Positions 11,851-21,620 of a DNA stretch of 64,000 nt are shown in pieces (positions within the stretch are counted from its first letter, which is position 1; every line of letters starts with the position of its first letter). The DNA lies in the NCBI GenBank assembly GCA_963691705.1, contig OY829541.1, positions 32,500,719 through 32,564,718 of the forward strand, written 5' to 3'. The stretch comes from Viola odorata. Taxonomy: Eukaryota > Streptophyta > Magnoliopsida > Malpighiales > Violaceae. The notes under the pieces are model-generated. The model did no database searches, was not told the DNA's origin, and worked only from the letters and a program-made list of their open reading frames with translations. Made by a program: the position numbers and the translations under genes.

Positions 11851-12415
11851 GGAAAAAGCAGTCGTGGTGCAGCAATTGAATGGAAAAGCAAAGGAGCGAA
11901 TGGAGGCATTGAACTCCAAGTTGATGGCCAAACGCAACTTGGGATGCCACATCAAGTCATTTGAAGTTGGCGATTGGGTGTGGCTGCATTTGAGAAAAGA
12001 CCGTTTCCCAACTCAACGGAAATGTAAACTTAGCCAACGGGGAGACGACCCCTTTCTAATTGTGGAGAAATTCAGCGATAATGCTTATCGTTTAGACATA
12101 CCTCTTTCTTTTGGGTCCGTTAGCTCAACCTTTAATATTAATGACTTGTCTCCTTACTTTGAAGGCGATACCGAGGGTGTTGATGAGGAGCAGCCCATGG
12201 ATTCGAGGTCGAATCCCTTCAAACGGGGAGGGGATGATATGAGCAACAATGCTCATGGATACTTCACTCGGAGCAAAGCCCTAGCAGCCACCCTCTTGAA
12301 GAGCCTTAGGGCCGAAGAAACCAACCTAAAGCCAAGGGAAAGATGGACTACGTGCGTTCATGCCTTACTCGGACATACCATGAGGATTAGCGCACCTAAC
12401 CCTCGGAAACCATGA
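11851..12415 (+). pseudogene. Gyp-2 integrase C-terminal region and tail ending inside the LTR
   Basis: After the frame break the product continues with the integrase C-terminal beta region (FEVGDWVWLHLRKDRFPTQ, NAYRLDIPLS, STFNINDLSPYF), then SNPFKRGG and a basic tail GYFTRSKALAATLLKSLR. The 3' LTR starts at 12235, so about the last 60 codons are LTR-encoded. Coding sequence running into the 3' LTR is known for CRM chromoviruses, where a C-terminal CR motif may direct centromeric integration. I infer the relation to that motif from position and basic character only. Confidence 0.85.
12220..12234 (+). other. Gyp-2 polypurine tract
   Basis: AAACGGGGAGGGGA lies directly before the 3' LTR and is the plus-strand primer site for reverse transcription. 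It overlaps the coding frame (Lys-Arg-Gly-Gly). Confidence 0.88.
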
Positions 12416-12978
12416 GCGTCCGCGGCTAGGCATGGCTACATGTGCACGGATCAGCCAAGGCCGCACCAGCCCATCTCCAAGCCTTCAAGGCCGGCTGTCC
12501 AGCCACTTATACCTAAGGGTAAAGGAGTATTTACTCCTTGTAATAACCTAGAGTATTTAAAGTGCAATTTGTTCATTATTGCACTTGTCTTTGTTTTTGT
12601 GTTATCTTCTTCAAGGACCAAACTTTTAGCTTAAGCATTAGGGTTCTTAAAACCAGCACCAACTATCTAAACAAATCAGGTTGCTCATCCAAGAGGTGAG
12701 AGGGTTGTATTTGTTTAAGAGATCCTTTGTTCTTTTCGGCAAGGTTACTCATCCAAGAGGTGAGGGGGTTTGTCAAGAACAATAGTTCCTTTTTGTTATC
12801 ATCAATACACTATCCTTTTCCTCCATTTATGTCCGCTGCTATCAACTCTATCACCATCTCAAATAATCCGTTCATCCATCCGAATTATCCAAACGCCAAC
12901 CTCCTAAAGAGACTAGATCCGACTCCTTCAAGGATTCCTTCGGCCTAACTCCTCCAAATCAGAGCTTGGGCCATATCA
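12235..12978 (+). repeat. Gyp-2 3' LTR
   Basis: This 744-bp copy of 5022-5765 begins TGATATGAGC and ends CATATCA, and is followed by the CCTTT duplication at 12979-12983. Three of the four differences from the 5' LTR are transitions. Confidence 0.97.
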
Positions 12979-12983
12979 CCTTT

Positions 12984-12997
12984 GCTCCACTACCAGC
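12984..12997 (-). other. Gyp-1 primer-binding site
   Basis: Read on the minus strand, GCTGGTAGTGGAGC follows the LTR end CCTCATCA directly. Gyp-2 inserted at its far edge: the CCTTT duplication (12979-12983) abuts it. Confidence 0.78.
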
Positions 12998-14101
12998 TGA
13001 TGAGGTCCTTGTATGTAGGACACGCCAATTAATGGATCGTTGCTCAGCGACAAGGATTTGAATGCGGAAAATACTAACTCGTCAGAAACTCCAACCCTCC
13101 TAAGCACTTTTCCTAGACAACCTGGATGAAATCTTTCGAGGTTCTTCAAAGGAGCCTGACCCTCCTAGGTGCAATACCTAGACAACCCAGACGAACGATG
13201 AATTGAATGATAAATTCGGTTTTTACTTGAGGCTAGACGCTGCTTATCAAATCGGGTATAGAACAAGGATCTTGAAGATCAACTGAAGAAAACTCTTTTG
13301 TGTTTAATAAAACTAAACTGCTAAAACAATGAAGCGGCATGCTCTTCTTAAGGAAAGAGATCCGCAAAACCCTAATTTAGGAAGCTCACTTGCGCTTAAC
13401 TTCTTAGAAGCACTTCTAATTATTTATCTACTTAAAATAAACACCACCTAGATAAATAAATTCAAAACAACTTAAAATAAATTCAACCAAGGTTCTGGTC
13501 AAGTCTAAGTTCGGTTGGTGTGACCAAAGGCTCGAATCGGATCCGTTGGTGGCCTGTTGGGCTTTATTTCTGCGCATGCCGAGTAGAACAAGGCGTTCTC
13601 TTGATTCCTTTAGGAAAAGTGGATGAAATTCGGACAGGATACTTCAAAGGTAAATATCTATCAATGGTCCAAAGATAGTGCGAGAAATATTTTCCGATCG
13701 TCAAAAGGCTCGAACGTGGCTTTCGCTAGTAGTTTGGTACTTTGAGTGAGGCGACCTCTTCAACCGTTGGTGCGATTGAGCTGGAACTTGGCAAGTGTGT
13801 TTCTGGTGATTTATAAATAAGTTCTGTCTTGCCAGAATATTTTATATATCATAATTTGGGCTAGAGGTTCGACTTGGCCCAAGGTGGCCTCGATGATGGC
13901 TCGGGCGTGGCGTGCACAAGTGTGACGAGGCACGGTTGGGTCGTACGCAGGGTGGCTGACTCCACTGAGGCCTCGGCCTTCAGTTCTGCATGGATTAGCA
14001 TGCTAAGCCTCGCTTGCAGGGTTCGCGCATGGGAGCGTGTGATGGCGCCTGCGGGCAGCAAGGGCATGCGTGTTGATGGTCTGCTACTCTGGCTCGTATC
14101 A
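12998..14101 (-). repeat. Gyp-1 5' LTR
   Basis: On the minus strand this 1104-bp LTR begins TGATACGAGCC and ends GGACCTCATCA. Its first part encodes a basic tail with GAITRSHARTLQARL, like the LTR-encoded pol tails of Gyp-2 and Gyp-3. A TATA-like TTATTTATAAATC lies around 13811-13822. The second LTR is outside the window, so divergence cannot be measured. The LTR interrupts copia RNase H coding sequence in mid-frame, which fixes its outer boundary. Confidence 0.88.
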
Positions 14102-14617
14102 AATAGCTCACATAATCCTAGTGAGATAGCTATGAACTCAGATTCTGCCAAAGACTGTGCCACTACATTCTATTTTTTGCTTCTCCAAGTGATCAAATTT
14201 CCTCCCATAAAGGTGCAGTATCCTATTGTGGACCTCCTGTCCACATGAGATCCTGCATAATCTGCATCCGTATAGCCTTCAAGAGAGAGTTTATTGTTCT
14301 TCTTGTATAATATTCTCTTCCCTACACTTCCTTTAAGGTAGTGTAGTACTCTATAGGTTGCCTGCAGGTGAGGAATTCTTGGATCATGCATAAATTGACT
14401 AATTATGCTTACTGAAAAAGTAATATCAGGCCTCGTCTAAGATAAGTAAATCAACTTATCGACTAGTTGTAGGTACATCTTATTGTCTACAGCTGGTGCT
14501 TCTTTAGCTTCTCACAACTTGTGATTGACATCTATAGGTGTAGAGGCTGGTTTACACCCAAATTTTCCCCTCTTTTAGCAAATCTACCACATATTTCTGT
14601 TGGGATATGAAGATTCC
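14102..14617 (-). pseudogene. Copia-1 RNase H
   Basis: Minus-strand translation from 14617 shows the end of reverse transcriptase, then FMHDPRIPHLQATYRVLHYL and GYTDADYAGSHVDRRSTIGYC (the TDAD and AGS motifs of copia RNase H). A frame change follows GGNLITWRSKK, then AQSLAESEFIAISLGLCEL runs to the Gyp-1 junction. Stops interrupt the 14400-14600 part. Confidence 0.88.
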
Positions 14618-16006
14618 TTATGAGGAATAAGCAACTTCTATTCCAAGGAAGTATTTTAGTCTCCCTAGCTCTTTTAATTCAAATTTTGAAATCAGCTTTT
14701 GTTTCAATTCCTCTTTCTCCTTCTCATCATCCCCTAAGATAATGATATCATCAACATACACTAGGAGAATGGTGACTCCACCAGTGGTGCCTTGTTTGAT
14801 GAATAAAGTATGGTCTCCTTGATTCTGCTTGTATCCAAACCCCTTCATCGCCTTAGAGAATCTCCCAAACCAAGCCCTTGGTGACTGTTTTAGGCCATAG
14901 AGTGCCTTTTTGAGTTTGCAGACTTTGTCACCTTCATTCTCCTCAAAACATGGTGGCATGCTCATATAAATTTCTTCATTAAGTTCACCATGCAGGAAGG
15001 CGTTATTTACATCATATTGAAGGAAAGTCCAGTTGTAGTGTGTTGCAAGGGACAGAAGGATTCTGACAGTGTTCATTTTTACCACAGGTGCAAATGTTTC
15101 TTGGTAATCAATTCCATAAGCTTGAGTATATCCCTTAGCCACCAACCTGGCTTTATACCTTTCTAGGGATCTATCAGCCTTATACTTCACATTAAAGACC
15201 CATTTACAACCTATAATGTTATGCCCTTTAGGTTTGTCCACCACCTCCCAAGTTTCATTATTTTTTAGGACCCTCATTTCCTCCTTCATTGCTTCCCTCC
15301 ACTCCTTTTGTGCTAAAGCTTCAGAGGCATGGTTAGGTATACTAATAGCATGAAGACTCATGAAAAAGTGTTTGTGTGAGGGTGATAGGTGTTTTAGTGA
15401 TATGAAATTCGAAAGAGGATATAAAGGCTTTTTTGTGCATTCTCTGGTTCCTTTTCTTATAGAAATGGGAAGATCACAATCATTCATAGGATTATTAGAG
15501 ACATGATTGGGCGTATCAATATCTTGGGAGGAATAATTAGGGCTTACAGTGTTGTTGTTTTCAAGGTCTGATTCAGATTCTTGGACTTGCGTCTGGGCTG
15601 GAATGGTCTGTCTTCTAGAATATACCTGGATGAATCTTGGTGCACCTGTATCAATGGCAGGTTCTAACTGTAAAGGCTGAGATAGAGTTGACTCTTGAGT
15701 TGGTGTTGGAACTGATAGAGTTGTTTTATTTGAGGGCAATTCTAGTGGTTGTAGGAAATCAAAAGGATTAGAGTTCTGATCTGTAACCTGTGCTTGTTCT
15801 TTGTGGAAAAAAGGAGTGCTTTCTAAGAATGTAACATCAACAGATATAAAGAGTTTCTTGTTTTGTGGATCATAACATTTGTAACCCTTTTGAGTGGAGC
15901 AGTATCTTAGTACTACTATAGGGCTTTTATTCTCTAGAATAGGTGAAGGTAGTCTGTTAATTAGATATGTGGTTTTAAGAACCCCCCCAGTAAGAATTAG
16001 GAACAT
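14618..16006 (-). pseudogene. Copia-1 integrase C-terminus and reverse transcriptase
   Basis: An open frame of 462 codons. The first part is the integrase C-terminal region (LINRLPSP, CYDPQNKKLFISVDVTFLE), followed by a Ser/Pro/Gln-rich linker. Reverse transcriptase then starts at TWEVVDKPKGHNIIGCKWVF, with KARLVAKGYTQ, DYQETFAPVVKM, LQYDVNNAFLHGEL, ALYGLKQSPRAWFG and the catalytic LLVYVDDIIILG (YVDD). This is the longest intact piece of the element. It ends IEVAYSS, where a stop separates it from the RNase H part. Confidence 0.93.
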
Positions 16007-16370
16007 TTCCTTGGAATAACAAAGCCCTAGTTGTATTTAGAATATGTCCATTTTTCCTTTCTGCAACTCCATTTTGTTAGGGTGTGTACACACAGGATGA
16101 TTCATGGATAATCCCTTGGGTTTGAACAAAGGATGAAAGGGTGTTGGTAAAATAGTCTTTAGCATTGTCTGATCTAAAATACTTTACTTTTGTTCCAAAT
16201 TGATTCTGAATCATGGAATGAAAGACAGGGATTATGGTACTGACGTCAGATTTTTGTTTGAGTAAGTAAGCCCAAGTGACACGGGTGCAATCATCAATAA
16301 AAGTAATAAACCATCGAGCACCAAAAATATTTGGGATAACCGAAGGTCCCCATACATCACTTTGAATCAA
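16007..16370 (-). pseudogene. Copia-1 integrase core
   Basis: The minus-strand frame has SDVWGPSVIPN (first catalytic Asp), FITFIDDCTRVTWAYLLKQK and KYFRSDNAKDYF (second Asp), followed by QGIIHESSCVYTP. A TAA follows VYTP at 16077-16079 where the frame should continue into the Gln-Asn-Gly segment that carries the third acidic residue. A frame change separates it from the part upstream of it. Confidence 0.87.
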
Positions 16371-16912
16371 TTGAAAAGGTTGGGAACTTCTCTTATTACT
16401 AATAGGAAAAGATACGTGTGTTTAGCCAACTCACATGCATCACAATGCAAATGAGCAATATCTAATCCTAAGAATAACGAAGGGAACAATAATTTCAGAG
16501 TCTTAAAGGTAGGATGTCCTAAATGTAAATGATGAAGCAAGATAGTTTCTTTATTTGAAAGACTTACAAAATTTGTAGGAGTTTCATTCTTGAAATCAGT
16601 GGTTGTCTCAAGTTGGTATGGACCATTCCATCCCTTAGCAAGTCCAATCCTCCTCCTCGTGTTTAGATCCTGAAAAATACAGTAAGTAGGAAAAAATGTG
16701 GCATGGCATTTAAGATCTTTTGTGAGTTTATGGACTAAGATCAGGTTAGCAGATAATGTTGGTACATGAAGGACATTTATCAATACAATATCACGCGTGA
16801 TTTGAATGGTGCCAATGCCAGCAATAGTAGCTAGTGTTCCATTTGCAACATAAACTTTCCTATCACTAGAGCAAGGTGTATACTTGTAGAATAGTTTAAG
16901 ATTGTGTGTCAT
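16367..16912 (-). pseudogene. Copia-1 GAG-pre-integrase and integrase zinc region
   Basis: The frame has YVANGTLATIAGIGTI, VLINVLHVPTLSANLILVHKL, LLHHLHLGHPTFKTLKLLFP and CDACELAKH. These are the conserved GAG-pre-integrase blocks with the HHCC zinc ligands of copia integrase. The core continues in an adjacent frame at 16370. Confidence 0.88.
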
Positions 16913-18130
16913 GTGACGTAAGGCACCTAAGTCTACTAGCTAATTATTACCATAACCATGCTTTTGAACACTTAAACACAAAGGGTGTGAAGTTATACCT
17001 GCTAGGGTCGAGGTGTGTGCTACTGCTCCAGGTGATTTTGGATCAATACCTCTCAGCAACTGTCTCAACTTTTCGAGTTCTTCTGAGTTGAGTCCTTCAA
17101 TACATCTTGCAAACTCCTCCTCTGCTAATCTAGCTAGTGGCTTTTGTTGCTAGCTCCCACGATTGGTTTTTCCTTGTAATTTCCAGTACTCCTCTTTGGT
17201 GTGCCTAGGCTTCTTGCAATAGGTACACTAGAGATTATCTTTGTTCTTTCTCTACTATCCTTCCTTCACAAGTGACCTAGAATTGCCACTTTTTTTCCTT
17301 TCTTGATAGGCTACTAGTTTAGTGACCAGATTTGATTCTGGTTTTGGTTTAGTTGTCAGGGCAGATTTCAGTCTGTTTGTTGAGTCCAGCATCACCACTC
17401 TTCTACTCTCCTTATCTCTGATCATGGATATTATCTCTTCTAGTAAGGGCATCTCTTCCTTAGCTAGGATCTGGATTCTAGCTTGATCATACTCAGGATT
17501 TGCACCAGCCAGAAAGTCATAGATTCAATCTTTCTCTATGAACCTTTTTAAGATCTCAGCATCCTTAGAGCACCTCATTTGGAATGTCCTGTAATGATCT
17601 AGTTCCTGCCAAAGATTTTGGAGCTGATTGGAGTATTCAGTGATTGTCTTCTCCCCTTGTTTAATGTTGGCTGTCTTAATCTTGATCTCATATACCTGAG
17701 CAGTATCCCTAGACTTGGAGTATGTCCTCTAAATAAAGTCCCACACCTCCTTGGCAGTCTTGAAGAACATGCAGGTGTCATTGATCTTTGGCTCCATGGA
17801 GTCCCAAAGCCAAGACATAATCATAGAATCTTCTTCATCTCATGCTGTGACAGTTGGATCAGTTTCTTTTGGTCCAGCACTGAGAAGATGGTTGAGTCTT
17901 CCTTTCCCTTTGAGATACGTACAAATCACTTGAGACCATTTAAGGTAGTTATTTCCATTTAGCCTATAGGAAACCGTAATATTTTAGAAATCTCTAGTTT
18001 TTTTATAGGAGGGTTCTTTTGCAATTTTGCTAGAACCAGTGTTGTCCAGACTGGTGTCAACAGTTGACATAGCTGCAGTGTGAAGGCCTTTGTTTGGAAG
18101 GGATTTAGATATTGGTTCTTAGGTTTTCCA
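16913..18130 (-). pseudogene. Copia-1 gag, heavily degraded
   Basis: Several short frames on the minus strand recall copia gag (FVRISKGKEDSTIFSVLDQKK near 17900, then an arginine-rich part). A zinc knuckle near 17230 reads CTYCKKPRHTKEEY: the fourth ligand Cys is Tyr. Numerous stops interrupt it, including in the zinc-knuckle region. It lies between the primer-binding site and the protease/integrase part, as expected for gag. Confidence 0.75.
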
Positions 18131-18146
18131 CCTGGCTCTATTACCA
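18131..18146 (-). other. Copia-1 primer-binding site, mutated
   Basis: On the minus strand TGGTAATAGAGCCAGG follows the LTR end ATCTTTCA. It differs at two positions from the initiator-Met tRNA type TGGTATCAGAGCC that is usual for plant copia elements. Confidence 0.78.
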
Positions 18147-18231
18147 TGAAAGATTTTGAAGGGAATTTTATTATTTCTCACTTACTTTTAAACTCATTAC
18201 ATTGGTACATATATATATACACATATGAGAG
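18147..18231 (-). repeat. Copia-1 5' LTR, part adjoining the primer-binding site
   Basis: This is the U5 end of the LTR; on the minus strand it ends AAATCTTTCA. It is cut by LTR-C, whose GAGAG target duplication occupies 18227-18231 and 45866-45870. The remainder should start at 45871. Confidence 0.75.
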
Positions 18232-18323
18232 TGTTGATACCCGAATTTTGACGCCATTTTTAATTAATTTTAGCATTTATGTTATTTACTTAATTTACTG
18301 TCATTTTTAGTTAATTTACTATC
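18232..18323 (+). repeat. LTR-C, first segment (92 bp) of a ~3.2-kb solo LTR
   Basis: LTR-C begins TGTTGATACCCG at 18232 and ends GGGCGCGACA at 45865, with GAGAG flanking both ends (18227-18231, 45866-45870). Without Tat-A, Tat-B and their target duplications it is about 3181 bp. No gag, pol, primer-binding site or second LTR is found between the ends, so I read it as a solo LTR. Its segments are 18232-18323, 34272-35283 and 43789-45865. Its length would fit Ogre-type or similar long-LTR gypsy families, but the family is not certain. Confidence 0.85.
18319..18323. repeat. Tat-A target-site duplication CTATC (left copy)
   Basis: CTATC precedes the Tat-A 5' LTR and recurs at 34267-34271 after the 3' LTR. 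Confidence 0.95.
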
Positions 18324-18840
18324 TGATAACAATCGATGAAATACCAAGGGTACATTCGTCAACTCACCTGAAATCCAGGGCAGATCCCTGTAGACATTGA
18401 CTTACGCCGGTACCTGGCTACCGCCCGCGATGAGCTTTGGACCCTGGGATAGTCGACATCAGCGAGGGGGGGGTACCCACACGGCGTCATCCTATCCCAG
18501 GAAGGCCGACAACCTCTTATGGGTGATACCTCGCCAGCGATATCTTGTCCCTCTGACGCATGGTGACGTCATCCTGGGTGTTATCTCCCTTCGATAACGC
18601 CCACCCCTAGGGTAACGCCTTCTCTTCTGCCTATAAATACCACCTCATTCTAGATCTAAGGTAAGAGCAAATTCTCTACTAAAATCTCTACAGAATTTCA
18701 TAGCCATACTAACTTAAGCATCGGAGTGTCTACGCCGGAGCCCCCCCTCCGGTGCTTTGCAGGTACGACGGACTGCAGCCACAGTGATTCCGGACAGCCA
18801 TAATCCTCACTCCGCCCCCGCAGAAACTCGAATGTTATCA
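18324..18840 (+). repeat. Tat-A 5' LTR
   Basis: 517 bp, from TGATAACAATCG to GAATGTTATCA. The TATA box CCTATAAATACC is at about 18629-18641. A GC-rich hairpin (18719-18768) lies downstream of it. Confidence 0.96.
18719..18768 (+). promoter_or_regulatory. Conserved GC-rich hairpin block in Tat LTR
   Basis: GCATCGGAGTGTCTACGCCGG then a C-rich loop then CCTCCGGTGCTTTGCAGGTAC. The arms CCGGAG and CTCCGG pair. The block recurs in all five Tat LTRs of the window (34145-34192; reverse strand at 35357-35406, 43334-43384 and 62597-62640), although surrounding LTR sequence has diverged. It lies about 85 nt downstream of the TATA box, so it should be in the transcript leader. Confidence 0.7.
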
Positions 18841-18859
18841 AATTGGTGCTTTCATTGAG
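18841..18859 (+). other. Tat-A primer-binding site
   Basis: AATTGGTGCTTTCATTGAG follows the LTR directly. TTGGTGCTTTCATTGAGAGC is a primer-binding-site type I associate with Tat-lineage elements; the matching tRNA was not checked. Confidence 0.75.
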
Positions 18860-18926
18860 AGCTTTGGTTTTAATTAAGTGAGCATCCTTAATAGCCAAGC
18901 TCTATTCTTCTGGGAATTTGAAGATT

Positions 18927-20903
18927 ATGGCTTCTGATTCAGATCCGCCGTTGACTCATTCCTCTAGTCTTCCATTTGATACCCGCAGATAACTCTTCGC
19001 CTTCGCCACTTCTGATGCTTCCACCTCGGTGCAAGAAATTCCTCCTGGAATGTCAGATCTTTCTCTTGAACAAACAACGGGAACGTTTGTGTTACAACCG
19101 TATACTCCTTTGTCCCAAATAGCGGGGCCTAGTCATTTTCCTCCTCAGTCAGGGGGATCCGTGGTGGATAGCGCAAATAACCCTTTCGCGAGCTCGATTT
19201 TAGCCCTTCGTGCTCAACTGAACCACTTAACAGAATTGGCTAGCAGATATACACCTGCTGCTTCTGGGTCAGGCGTGGCATCTCAATTCGTTTTCACTCC
19301 ATCCATCATTACAGAAAGACCACTGTCGTCCCCGCTGCATGCGAATGTCTCATTGACGCAGCCCGCGTTGAGTGCGCCAGTCAGTCTTATACAGATTGCT
19401 CATAGGACAGTGGAGCCGTACATACCACAAGTGCCTTTACTTCCTATTTCTCAAGAGGAGCGGCAATGGCGTGAGGAGGATAGAGGTCGTTGGGATGGAA
19501 GGAGAAATGAAAATGATAGAGACATGTCTCCTGGAGGGAGTGAAAGATCCAGTAGTAGGAGACATCGAACTCGGTCACCAAGAAGTCTCAGTCCGACTCC
19601 CAGGCGACATTATATCAGAGATTCGAGAGATCGTAGGCATCGTTTGGAGGTATCCCCACCCCGGCATGTGCGTGAAATTCTCGATGATACTTCTGGACAC
19701 CCCTTTAGCCTGCGCATAAGGCGCCACAGGGTCAGCAGACATGTGAAGCTCCCTTCATAATCCTATGACAGCACTAGGGATCCTATCTCTCACCTTAACA
19801 AGGTGAAGGACTTTGTGCAATTTCAGACCCATAATGACGCTGCTTTGTGTCAGATATTTGTTATGACCCTGTCAGGGGTTGCGTGCCTGTGGTTTGAGGG
19901 TCTCCCTGGTGGGTCTATTGATAGTTTTTCCCAGCTGGAATCCAAATTCAGAAGTCGATTCAGTACCGCAGTCCCTATTAGGAAGTTTGTCGCTGCCTTG
20001 TTCGACCTACATAGAAGACCTCAGGAATCTTTAAGGAGCTTCCTCCATTATTTCGACACCAAGATGTCGCTTATGCTAGGAGTAACAGTTGATTTCGCTA
20101 TCAAAGCCTTAAAGCGAAACTGTTGTTATGAGAAGCTTAGAGATGCTCTAATGGTGGATCCTCCTGCAACTTTAGATGCATTAAGGCTGAAAGCCCACAA
20201 CTATGCAAGGATGGAAGAGGAAAAGAATAGGGATATGATTCGAAACATGCCGCCAGCTATGCCTCCAGTCCATAACGCTCCCGTTCCCACCGCAACTGAG
20301 GATCGATTCATCGATGATTACGCCCAGCGAAAGGATCACATTCACAAGACCTCTAATCGGAGAAGAGGCAACTCCTCGAAGGGGAAATCTGGCGACACCT
20401 CAGTCCAGCGGCAGGGTGATCCCCCAAAAGGACGGGTGTATGACTCAGACCTTCCTTCTTTCATTCTACCCAGAGCCGAAATACTAGCGATAATGGAACA
20501 ACGGAATCTACCTATCCGTTATCCAGCTCCTATGAGGCCGGGGGTAACTTTGGGAAAAAGAGAAAATGCTTACTGCAAATTTCACAAGGCCAAGGGACAC
20601 TCTACGGAGGTATGTAGAGAACTCAAGGCAGCGATAGAGTGCCTAGTTGAAGAAGGTTATCTGGGAGAATTCACCATTAAAATGAGAGAGGAGGCTAAGG
20701 GTAACTCTTCGAACAGGGTGGCCGATGATAGACCAGCACCTTCCCGTATCCTAGGCAACGACGCTGGTCTTGCAGGAAGAGATAGAGAAACTCTTAACAT
20801 TGAGGACGAAGACGTCCCCATAATTAACATTATCGCTGGGGGCACACCTTACCTTGATGAGTCTGCGCAGCTGACCCCCGTGGCAGGAGATAAGCGGAAA
20901 TGA
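18927..20903 (+). pseudogene. Tat-A gag
   Basis: ATG at 18927 (MASDSDPPLTHSSS) opens a frame that stays constant through gag and protease. In-frame stops occur at 18990 and 19758, and a TGA at 20901-20903 separates gag from protease. The middle part is Arg/Ser-rich (SERSSSRRHRTRSPRSLSP). The capsid part has GVACLWFEGLPGGSIDSF, FAALFDLHRRPQESLRSFLHYF-like blocks and a zinc knuckle CKFHKAKGHSTEVC, a CCHC variant. Gag would form the particle. The stops make it non-coding unless the TGA before protease is read through. Confidence 0.9.
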
Positions 20904-21620
20904 ATGGGCATGCCAATCAAAAGTGAAGCGATAAGCGTCTTAGATCGCATGATATTATCCTTTTCTGAAGAGGACGAGAAGGGTGTGGTATATCCCTACA
21001 ACGATACATTAGTGGTTACACCCATTATCTCTAGTCACGGAGTTAGAAGGACTCTTGTCGACAACGGAAGTGCCGTGAACTTATTCTCGTTGGAAGCTTA
21101 CAATCTCATGAAGCGTCCGAATGATGAGCTTACACCTTGTAAGAAGCCCATTATTGGGGTGGATGGAGTCCCCATCCCAGTGACCGGAGTAACCACATTG
21201 CCTGTGTATTTTAAGGAGGATACCTCCAAGTGGTCGGAGGAACTTCTCTTCCTGGTAGTAGATATAAACCTGCCTTATAACGCCATATTAGGGCGACCAT
21301 TCCTCAACCACTTTGGAGCAGTGATATCGCAAAAGCACCTAAAATTGAAGTACCCATCCTGCGATGGTGTGGTCTCGATCCGAGGAAATCAGAAGTTAGC
21401 GGCTGAATGCTATTTGCTTATGACTCAGAAGAGTTGCGATAGGTACGTGTGCGTGACGGTGGATCCATATGAGCAAAATGATGAAAAATGCACTCAGCCT
21501 ATAGACAAAATGATTCACATCCCAGTCAGCGGGGTAGACGGAGCCGTATTTCTGGTTAGCGATAACCTTAACACAGAGGAAAATCTTCAGTTGGCCCAAC
21601 TGTTGAATAAATGCAAATGA
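20904..21620 (+). pseudogene. Tat-A protease
   Basis: It is in the same frame as gag, beginning directly after the TGA at 20901. It contains VVTPIISSHGVRRTLVDNGS (active-site DNGS) and the motif YNAILGRPFLNHFGAV typical of gypsy protease. It ends at a TGA (21618-21620), after which the reverse-transcriptase frame continues without shift. Confidence 0.88.

Larger units (their letters stand above)
5022..12978 (+). mobile_element. Gyp-2: full-length Ty3/gypsy chromovirus (CRM-like)
   Basis: This is a 7957-bp element with identical-length LTRs (744 bp), a primer-binding site, leader, gag, protease, reverse transcriptase, RNase H, integrase and polypurine tract, flanked by CCTTT duplications. The LTRs differ at only about four of 744 positions, so it is the youngest insertion in the window. 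It landed in the leader of Gyp-1, right beside that element's primer-binding site. Despite the low LTR divergence it carries stops at 7212, 7497 and 11395 and frame changes near 7500, 8566 and 11850, so it does not encode a working polyprotein. Confidence 0.97.
1..14101 (-). mobile_element. Gyp-1: Ty3/gypsy chromovirus (CRM-like), left end outside window
   Basis: Minus-strand element read from high to low coordinate: 5' LTR 12998-14101, primer-binding site 12984-12997, leader, gag 4195-2870, protease remnant, reverse transcriptase, RNase H, and integrase leaving the window at base 1. Gyp-2 (5022-12978) interrupts the leader. Only the 5' LTR is visible. The 5 bp outside it (14102-14106, AATAG) should recur beyond the missing 3' LTR. 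The pol type, and an LTR that encodes the end of pol, fit the CRM clade of chromoviruses; the clade is inference. Stops, a frameshift and two internal deletions make it non-coding today. Confidence 0.9.
14102..18231 (-). mobile_element. Copia-1: Ty1/copia element, interrupted on both sides
   Basis: Minus-strand order from high coordinate: remnant of the 5' LTR (18147-18231), primer-binding site, gag, zinc knuckle, GAG-pre-integrase, integrase, reverse transcriptase, RNase H. Integrase before reverse transcriptase is diagnostic of Ty1/copia. Gyp-1 cuts the element at 14101/14102 within RNase H, so the 3' end lies left of the window. LTR-C cuts its 5' LTR at 18231, and the rest resumes at about 45871. 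Many stops show it is old. Confidence 0.92.
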
